The position numbers were made by a program, and so were the translations under genes. From Planctomycetia bacterium (lineage in GTDB: Bacteria > Planctomycetota > Phycisphaerae > Phycisphaerales > SM1A02): a stretch of 5,405 bases of DNA. Numbering within the stretch: the stretch's first letter is position 1; each line of letters begins with the position of its first letter. The notes beneath the pieces were generated by a model. That model was given only the letters and a program-made list of their open reading frames with translations, was not told where the DNA came from and did not search any database. The stretch is from contig SYIB01000145.1 in the NCBI GenBank assembly GCA_005798965.1, forward strand, positions 1 to 5,405, written 5' to 3'. Below, in pieces: positions 1-4,852 of the stretch.

Positions 1-1232
1 AGCGCCCATGGGAAACCTGCATGACGATGAACGGTACGTGGGGCCACGTGGTGCACGATCACCGGTGGAAGCCCGCTGTGGAACTGATCCGCAACCTGGT
101 CGACATCGTGAGCAAGGATGGGAACTACCTGCTCAACGTCGGCCCGATGGGCGATGGCTCCTTTGATGCGCCGACGCAGGACCGGCTTGCCGCACTCGGC
201 GCATGGATGCGAACCCATGGTGAGGCGATCCGGGGATGCGGTCCAGTCGCATGCGCACGTCCGGCGTGGGGCCGCCTGACGACCAGCGCCGATCGGCGGC
301 GGGTGCACGCGATTGTCTTCGAGCTGCCAGGCGATCGCACCATCACGATCGACGGCATCGCGAGTGCGCCGACACGAGTGCGCGTTCTGGGTGCACCGGA
401 CATCGCCGTCTCGACGCGCGTGGCTGGGCCGTCGCTTTCGATCACGGTCGGCGAGGGTGCGTTGGATCCTGCTGCGTCGGTGATCGTGCTCGAGTGGGAT
501 GGCGAGCCGGCGGTCGTGGGTACACCCGAACTCATCGCAGGGGAGGACCTTTTCCTGCACGAGACCGAACTGGCCTTCAAGCCCCCCGCTGCGGGTGCGA
601 TCCATGTCACCCTCGATGCGACCGTCCCAACGGTCCACTCGACCCGCTACACGGTGCCCATCAACGTGCAGCGCACCACGCAGGTGCGCGCGCAGACCTT
701 CGTCGATGGCATCCCTGCAGGCAAGCCCTTCGAAGCGATCCTCCGTCGCGCTGAATGGATCCCAGGCAGTGATGACGTGCCCCCGGAGCCGGGCGTGTCG
801 TGGACACTCATGCCGGGGCGATTCGAGCGCGTGCCGAAGCAGGAGCCCTGGCGCGACGCAGGCATCACGCGCGGCACCGCAAGCGTGATCGGACTTCCCT
901 CGCCGCGGCCGGCCGATGCCTTCGCGCTGCGCATCGATGGGTTCATCCACTGTGATCATGCCGGCATCCATGCCTTCACACTCGAGAGCGATGATGGCAG
1001 CACGCTCGAGATCGATGCCCACCTGGTGGTCGATCATGACGGGCTGCATGGCCCGACCCGCAAGACGGGCAAGGCCGCGCTCGACATCGGCTGGCATCGC
1101 TTCGCGATCCGCTACATCGAAGCCGACGGCGGCGAGAGCCTCAAGCTCCTCTGGACCACCCCGTCGGATGAGCCGGGCACGGCACCAAGGCCGATCGACG
1201 CCATGCTGCTTCGTCACGAACCTGCACGCTGA
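1..1232 (+). CDS. Alpha-L-fucosidase, GH29 family, C-terminal part (5' end outside window), with FN3-like and PA14-like domains
   Basis: Glycoside hydrolase that removes terminal L-fucose from glycans, probably exported. The reading frame is open from base 3, so the ATG at 21 is internal: it lies in RPWETCMTMNGTWG, the conserved GH29 'WE-C-T...WGY' segment of the catalytic barrel. The segment LIRNLVDIVSKDGNYLLNVG (about residues 28-47 of the visible 409) is the family signature closing the barrel, followed by GPMGDG and the HGEAI(R/Y) helix. A beta-sandwich domain follows (about 90-165). Next is a chitobiase/FN3-like module (about 180-248; pattern I-x-x-T-L-D-x-x-x-P-T...T-x-V-R-A). Last is a PA14-like domain (about 265-405; ESDDGSTLEID and a closing LLW), often carbohydrate-binding. 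The catalytic nucleophile lies upstream of the window, so activity cannot be judged. The TGA stop is at 1230-1232. The family call is very secure; the exact substrate linkage is unknown. Confidence 0.95.
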   Translation, partial: RPWETCMTMNGTWGHVVHDHRWKPAVELIRNLVDIVSKDGNYLLNVGPMGDGSFDAPTQDRLAALGAWMRTHGEAIRGCGPVACARPAWGRLTTSADRRRVHAIVFELPGDRTITIDGIASAPTRVRVLGAPDIAVSTRVAGPSLSITVGEGALDPAASVIVLEWDGEPAVVGTPELIAGEDLFLHETELAFKPPAAGAIHVTLDATVPTVHSTRYTVPINVQRTTQVRAQTFVDGIPAGKPFEAILRRAEWIPGSDDVPPEPGVSWTLMPGRFERVPKQEPWRDAGITRGTASVIGLPSPRPADAFALRIDGFIHCDHAGIHAFTLESDDGSTLEIDAHLVVDHDGLHGPTRKTGKAALDIGWHRFAIRYIEADGGESLKLLWTTPSDEPGTAPRPIDAMLLRHEPAR

Positions 1233-1242
1233 AGCATCGCCC

Positions 1243-1248
1243 TACCAT
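1243..1248 (+). promoter_or_regulatory. Possible -10 element (TACCAT) for a leaderless MFS transcript
   Basis: TACCAT fits the TANNNT core of a sigma-70-type -10 box and ends 8 bases before the ATG at 1257, so transcription could begin at or next to the start codon. No Shine-Dalgarno sequence is visible in the 24 bases between the fucosidase stop and this ATG. No recognisable -35 box is seen about 17 bases upstream, inside the end of the fucosidase gene. Co-transcription with the fucosidase is the alternative. Confidence 0.3.
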
Positions 1249-1256
1249 CGACGCCG

Positions 1257-2681
1257 ATGACCAGGGCGGCGACCAATCCGTGGCTCGTGCTGGCGGCCAT
1301 GACCGGCAGCCTGGCCATGGTCTTCCTCGACGCGACGATCGTCGGTGTGTCGCTGCCCGCGATCCAGCATGACCTGGGCCTGGGTGTTGCCGGCGGCGCA
1401 TGGGTCGTCAATGCGTATCTCGTCGCGCTCGCCGGTGCCATGGCGATCGGCGGACGGTTCGGCGATGTGATCGGTCGGGTGCGCGCGTTCCAGGCGGGCG
1501 TGTCGCTGTTCGCCCTCGCCAGCCTCGGATGCGCGCTGGCACCCACCGGCGAGATGCTGATCGCCGCTCGCGTGCTCCAAGGACTGGGTGCATGCCTCAT
1601 GCAACCTGCATCGAGCGCGATGGTCGCCGGTGCGTTCCCCGAAGGAAAGCGTGGCAAGGCGATGGCGGTGTATGTCGGCGTGCCGCTGCTCTTCATGATG
1701 CTGGGCCCAGTGCTCGGTGGTGCACTCACGCAGTGGGCAGGGTGGCGATGGATCTTCGGCGTGAACCTGCCGGTCGCCATCGCTGCGCTCTCGCTGGTCG
1801 CGATCGTCCGGCCGGTCGAGCCGACGGCCGAGCGACGGCCGATCCACTGGACCAGCGCCGCGCTGCTCGTGCTTGGCCTGCCTGCACTCGTCTTCGGGCT
1901 CCAGGAACAGGCACGACCGACTGCGGGAATCGCGCCATGGATCGGACTGATCGCGCTGATCGGGGGCGGCGTGCTCGTGGCGATCTTCACGCGACTGCAG
2001 TTCACGATCGCCGCGCCGCTCCTGGACCTGCGGCTCTTCCGTGACCGCACGCTGCTGGGGCAGGTGATGGTGCTGGGGCTGACGCAAGTCGCCACCATCG
2101 GGCAGACCATGTTCGGCCCGGCCTACCTGCAGGGTGCGCTCGGATTCACGCCGCTCCAGAGCGGGCTCGCCGGCCTGCCGCTGGCGCTGCCAGCACTGCT
2201 GCTGGTGCACACGGCAGGTCGCGTGTACGACCGTCGCGGCGCCGTGGGCGCGGTGCGCGTGGGAAGCGTGCTGTGCGCTGCGGGACTCGCCGCGATCGCG
2301 GTGGGCATGCTGCAGCGCTCGTACGCCATCATCGCCTGCGGCATGATGCTGCACGGTGCAGGGATGGCCTTCCTGATGAACCCGATCCAGACCGACGTGG
2401 TGAGCCGCGTGCCGCCAGTGCAGCGTGGCGAGAGTGCAGGCCTAGCAGCCACGGCCCGCCAGGTCGGCAACGCACTCGGCGTGGCGATCGCCGCGACGTT
2501 GCTCGCGCGCACGGGGCTGGACTCGCTGGATGCCGGCACGATGGCGCAGGCTGAGGCAGAGACCGTCGCACGATCCTTCGCCTGGATGGGTGCGATGCAG
2601 GTGATGGCGATGCTCGCAGCGGTGGTCACCGCATGGAGCCTGGTGCGCGACCGAGTGCCGCACCGCACATCGCGTGGCTGA
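1257..2681 (+). CDS. MFS transporter, DHA2 (EmrB/QacA-like, 14-helix) drug/metabolite exporter
   Basis: Inner-membrane proton-driven antiporter of the DHA2 type, expected to export drugs or hydrophobic metabolites. The 474 aa length is usual for the 14-helix group. Family motifs are in order: FLDATIVGVSLPAI in helix 1 (residues 23-36; cf. LDxTIVNVALP), motif A GGRFGDVIGRVRAF (65-78), motif B RVLQGLGACLMQPAS (105-119), and the GPVLGG...WRWIFGVNLP segment (150-172) around helices 5-6. LLDLRLFRDRTL (255-266), typical of the central loop region, follows. The last helix is near 441-463 and the tail is short and basic. The start is fixed: the in-frame fucosidase stop lies 24 bases upstream with no other ATG or GTG between. 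No EmrA-like partner or TetR/MarR regulator is in the window. The substrate cannot be predicted; a sugar role is unlikely but not excluded. Confidence 0.93.
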   Translation: MTRAATNPWLVLAAMTGSLAMVFLDATIVGVSLPAIQHDLGLGVAGGAWVVNAYLVALAGAMAIGGRFGDVIGRVRAFQAGVSLFALASLGCALAPTGEMLIAARVLQGLGACLMQPASSAMVAGAFPEGKRGKAMAVYVGVPLLFMMLGPVLGGALTQWAGWRWIFGVNLPVAIAALSLVAIVRPVEPTAERRPIHWTSAALLVLGLPALVFGLQEQARPTAGIAPWIGLIALIGGGVLVAIFTRLQFTIAAPLLDLRLFRDRTLLGQVMVLGLTQVATIGQTMFGPAYLQGALGFTPLQSGLAGLPLALPALLLVHTAGRVYDRRGAVGAVRVGSVLCAAGLAAIAVGMLQRSYAIIACGMMLHGAGMAFLMNPIQTDVVSRVPPVQRGESAGLAATARQVGNALGVAIAATLLARTGLDSLDAGTMAQAEAETVARSFAWMGAMQVMAMLAAVVTAWSLVRDRVPHRTSRG

Positions 2682-2685
2682 TCCG

Positions 2686-2702
2686 CCGATCGCATCGATC
2701 GG
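2686..2702. terminator. Small inverted repeat between convergent genes, possible weak bidirectional terminator
   Basis: CCGATC and GATCGG form a perfect 6-bp stem around the 5-base loop GCATC, five bases after the MFS stop and 21 bases before the end of the oppositely oriented dehydrogenase gene. The position between convergent stops suits a shared terminator. There is no T-tract on either side, and CGATCG-type words are common in this window, so the call is weak. Confidence 0.3.
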
Positions 2703-2723
2703 GCAAACGGACGGGCGTGTTGC

Positions 2724-3461
2724 TCAGCAGCTCCAGCCGCCGTCGATCACGTGCACGGCCCCCGTCGTGAAGGCGCTCTCGTCGCTGGCCAGATGCACCG
2801 CCAATGCGGCGACTTCGTCCGGCGTGCCGAATCGTCCCGTCGGTTGACGAGCCAGGAACGCCGCACGCGCCGCAACTGGATCAGCCTGTGCCGCAATGCG
2901 CCCCTCGAGCGATGGACTCTGCACCGTTCCCGGGCAGATCGCGTTGGCACGAACACCCTTGGCCACGACATCGGCAGCCAGGGCCTTCGTCAGACCGATC
3001 ACGGCGGCCTTGGTCGCGCCGTACACATAACGGTTGGGAGCTCCCTTGATGCTGCTGGCCACGCTCGCGATGTTGACGATGCTCCCCTGTCCGCGCGCGA
3101 GCATGCCTGGGAGCACCGCACGGATGCAGCGATGCATGCCGCGAACGTTGAGGTCGAAGGCCAGGTCCCACTCGGCATCGGTCACATCGAGTGCAGTCCC
3201 ATGGTGCACGATGCCGGCGGCATTGAGCAGCACGCTCACGCCGCCCGCGGCCGCTGCCGCCGCACGCACCGAGACATCGTCGCGCACGTCGCAGCGCATG
3301 GTGCGAACTCCGGCATGCTCACGAGCCAGCGTGGCGAGCGCGGCGGCATCGATGTCGGTTGCCATGACCTGTGCGCCTTCGCGTGCAAACGCGATCGCGC
3401 AGGCGCGACCGATCCCCGCGCCGGCTGCGGTGACGAGCGCAACCTTGCCCGCAAGCCTCAT
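2724..3461 (-). CDS. Short-chain dehydrogenase/reductase of the BDH2/DHRS6-like group, possible 2-keto-3-deoxy-L-fuconate dehydrogenase
   Basis: Cytosolic NAD-dependent oxidoreductase of 245 aa, a full-length classical SDR. The cofactor loop is TAAGAGIG (11-18), with the second-position Ala of this subgroup in place of the usual TGxxxGIG. D36 after the second strand indicates NAD rather than NADP. NAAG is at 80-83, N105 in LNVR, S133, and Y147-x-x-x-K151 complete the catalytic set. GIVHHGT, SSIKG-PNR, VYGATKAAVIGLTKA, NAICPGTV-SPSL and the end IDGGWS are near-copies of human BDH2. R144, R188 and R205 fall where I recall the carboxylate-binding arginines of BDH2, so a hydroxy- or keto-acid substrate is likely. 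The start at 3461 was chosen because MRLAGKVALVTAA is the normal SDR beginning and it overlaps the upstream stop as ATGA; the frame is open further upstream without SDR homology. Bacterial relatives act in non-phosphorylative L-fucose catabolism, which fits the nearby fucosidase; 3-hydroxybutyrate-type activity is the alternative. Confidence 0.92.
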   Translation of the reverse strand: MRLAGKVALVTAAGAGIGRACAIAFAREGAQVMATDIDAAALATLAREHAGVRTMRCDVRDDVSVRAAAAAAGGVSVLLNAAGIVHHGTALDVTDAEWDLAFDLNVRGMHRCIRAVLPGMLARGQGSIVNIASVASSIKGAPNRYVYGATKAAVIGLTKALAADVVAKGVRANAICPGTVQSPSLEGRIAAQADPVAARAAFLARQPTGRFGTPDEVAALAVHLASDESAFTTGAVHVIDGGWSC

Positions 3462-3472
3462 GGCTTGCCCGC
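3444..3472 (-). repeat. 9-bp direct repeat (GCGGGCAAG) flanking the dehydrogenase start
   Basis: GCGGGCAAG occurs at 3472-3464 (minus strand, just before the ATG) and again at 3452-3444 (codons 4-6 of the dehydrogenase), with starts 20 bases apart. It encodes Ala-Gly-Lys at the end of the upstream protein and Ala-Gly-Lys again at residues 4-6 of the downstream one. It may be chance or the trace of a small local duplication. Confidence 0.5.
3451..3468 (-). promoter_or_regulatory. Perfect 7-bp hairpin with the ATGA stop/start overlap in its loop
   Basis: Read on the minus strand, GCAAGCC-ATGA-GGCTTGC gives a 7-bp stem with a 4-base loop. The loop is exactly the overlap of the TGA stop of the thioredoxin-like gene and the ATG start of the dehydrogenase. 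Ribosomes finishing the upstream gene would open the stem, so the structure could make translation of the dehydrogenase depend on translation of its neighbour. The pairing is seen directly; the coupling role is inferred. No strong Shine-Dalgarno sequence precedes this ATG. Confidence 0.5.
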
Positions 3473-4777
3473 CGGGATCATCGGAACGGCCGGGATCGTG
3501 GGCACCGCGGGCACGGCAGCGCCATCCGATGCCGCCTCCGGCTTGGGTTCTGGCGGTGCTGCCGGCGGCGTCTTGCCCTGCAGGCGCAGCAGAGCATCGA
3601 TCTTGGCGCACTTCTCGTGCATCGGATCGGCAGGGTGCAGGTCGGTGTGGCGCACAATGCCCTCGGCATCGAGGATCGTCACGTGCGGAATCCCGTTCAC
3701 GCCGTAGTCGGGATTGAAGACCTCTTGCTCGCTGAAGGCGATCGTCCAGTCGATGCCCTTGGCCTTCATGAACTCCGCCATCAGCCCCTGCTCCTTCGCG
3801 GCATCGCCCGCGCAGTCGACCGGTGCAGTCCCGCCCGGGTAGTGCTTGCCCTGCAGGCTCGTCACGCCAACGATCGCCACGTCATCGGGGCTGTAGTGCG
3901 CACGCAACTCCTTCACGTTGGGAATGCTGCCCACGCAGGGTCCGCACCAGGTCGCCCAGAAGTCGAGCACGACGACCTTGCCCTTCAGGTCGGCGAGCGA
4001 GGTGAGCTTCACGGGGCCGGTGGCATCCTGCGCCCATGCGAAGTCAAGCTTCGGTGCGGGGTGGTCCATGAACTCGCCGCGGGTGATCGCATTGTCAAGC
4101 TTCTTCGCGAGCTTGCCCAGCGCGACCTTCTCGTCGGGCGATGCCTTCTCCTTCGCCATGACCACGGCGGCGAGCAGGCGCAGCCGGAACTGCTCGCTCT
4201 GGTCCGGATCGGGGGCCAGGCGCTTGATCGCATCCACGAGCTGCACCCCCGCAGCGAGCTCCTTGGCGCTGCGCTCAGGCGTGAACCATGACTCGAGTTC
4301 CTTGATCTCGGCACCGGCTTGCATGAACTGGTCCGAGGTCAACCGGCCAATCAGGCGCGTGCGGTCGGATGGCGATGCCGATTGTTTCCACATGGCGTAC
4401 CCCGGGTGCCCGAAGAGCGCTGCCGCCGTGGGCGCATCCTCCTTCGACATGGACGATGCGTAGACGAAGGCGTCGAAGCCATCGGCGGTCGCCTCGCTCG
4501 CAAGCTGCTTGAGCCGTGCCTGCGCGGCATCACGCTTGGCCGGGACCATCGAGCACGGGCCCATGAGCTGCTTCAGTTGCGGCCATGAGCACTCGGCAGG
4601 CTCAATGCCGTCGAGGAGCCCCGTGAAGAAGGCGGTGAGTTCCTCTTGCGGCGCACCTTGCGGGTGCTGCTTGAAAAAGGTCCGCTGTGCATCCTGGATG
4701 CGGCTGATCTGATCGGCGGTGGGCGGGGTTGCCGGCAGCGCGAGCAGGCCCGCGACGATGATCAGGAGTTGATGCAT
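3458..4777 (-). CDS. Exported TlpA/thioredoxin-like protein with long helical N-terminal region and Pro/Ala-rich tail
   Basis: Probable extracytoplasmic thiol-disulfide oxidoreductase of 439 aa, much longer than an ordinary TlpA/ResA protein (about 150-200 aa). Residues 1-17 (MHQLLIIVAGLLALPAT) form a hydrophobic signal-peptide-like segment, unusual in having no Lys or Arg before the core. Residues 20-235 are charged and apparently helical; I recognise no domain there. C63 and C75 could form a disulfide. The thioredoxin fold spans about 236-400: LKGKVVVLDFWATWCGPC with the CXXC pair C278/C281, and the cis-proline loop NGIPHVTILD (P364). Extra cysteines are C322 and C390. The last 37 residues are rich in Pro, Ala and Val. 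The start is secure: an in-frame TAG lies 12 bases upstream. The gene follows the ABC ATPase after 75 bases and overlaps the dehydrogenase by four. The partner protein is unknown. Confidence 0.9.
   Translation of the reverse strand: MHQLLIIVAGLLALPATPPTADQISRIQDAQRTFFKQHPQGAPQEELTAFFTGLLDGIEPAECSWPQLKQLMGPCSMVPAKRDAAQARLKQLASEATADGFDAFVYASSMSKEDAPTAAALFGHPGYAMWKQSASPSDRTRLIGRLTSDQFMQAGAEIKELESWFTPERSAKELAAGVQLVDAIKRLAPDPDQSEQFRLRLLAAVVMAKEKASPDEKVALGKLAKKLDNAITRGEFMDHPAPKLDFAWAQDATGPVKLTSLADLKGKVVVLDFWATWCGPCVGSIPNVKELRAHYSPDDVAIVGVTSLQGKHYPGGTAPVDCAGDAAKEQGLMAEFMKAKGIDWTIAFSEQEVFNPDYGVNGIPHVTILDAEGIVRHTDLHPADPMHEKCAKIDALLRLQGKTPPAAPPEPKPEAASDGAAVPAVPTIPAVPMIPAGKP
3471..3506 (-). repeat. Two imperfect 18-bp tandem units encoding a VPxIPA tail repeat
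   Basis: Two adjacent 18-base units (3471-3488 and 3489-3506) share 14 of 18 positions, including nine identical bases at one end. They encode VPTIPA and VPMIPA near the C-terminus of the thioredoxin-like protein. A weaker third unit (encoding GAAVPA) may precede them. Such units can change in number by replication slippage. Confidence 0.6.
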
Positions 4778-4783
4778 GAATGG

Positions 4784-4789
4784 AGGCTA
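4784..4789 (-). promoter_or_regulatory. Possible -10 element (TAGCCT) for a leaderless thioredoxin-like transcript
   Basis: On the minus strand TAGCCT fits TANNNT and ends six bases before the ATG at 4777. The intervening CCATTC contains no Shine-Dalgarno sequence, and the TAG of this hexamer is itself the in-frame stop that fixes the gene start. No clear -35 box is seen. Read-through from the upstream ABC gene is equally possible. Confidence 0.3.
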
Positions 4790-4833
4790 CCGCGGCGACC
4801 TGCCCGCGCGGCCTATGGAGAGACCATGGATAT

Positions 4834-4848
4834 GCGTGCAGTGCACGC
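4834..4848. repeat. Perfect 15-base palindrome (GCGTGCA-G-TGCACGC), operator or terminator candidate
   Basis: Two perfect 7-base arms meet around one central base, four bases past the stop of the ABC ATPase and 56 bases before the start of the thioredoxin-like gene. A one-base loop cannot form, so as RNA it would fold as a 5-bp GCGTG/CACGC stem with a 5-base loop. As DNA the symmetry suits a dimeric repressor site. No T-tract follows. The symmetry is certain but its role is not. Confidence 0.4.
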
Positions 4849-4852
4849 GGCG

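Noticed and set aside
21..23. ATG at 21 as the start of the fucosidase
   Set aside because: The frame is open to the left edge and the residues before it (RPWETC) belong to the conserved GH29 core, so the gene begins outside the window.
1242..2354. Long open frame (370 codons) on the minus strand across the MFS gene, and a second one at 1214-2110
   Set aside because: Both are antisense to a gene with unambiguous MFS motifs. The translations are rich in Arg, His, Ser and Pro with no recognisable fold, as expected for shadow frames in GC-rich DNA.
3462..3611. Upstream start at 3611 for the dehydrogenase, adding 50 residues
   Set aside because: The extra residues show no SDR homology, would overlap the thioredoxin-like gene by about 150 bases, and MRLAGKVALVTAA at 3461 is the normal SDR N-terminus.
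2751..3707. 318-codon plus-strand frame antisense to the dehydrogenase and the end of the thioredoxin-like gene
   Set aside because: It overlaps two well-supported genes on the other strand, has low-complexity composition and shows no recognised motif.
3617..4463. Plus-strand frames of 224 and 181 codons inside the thioredoxin-like gene
   Set aside because: They are compositional shadows: they overlap each other and an established gene and have no domain signal.
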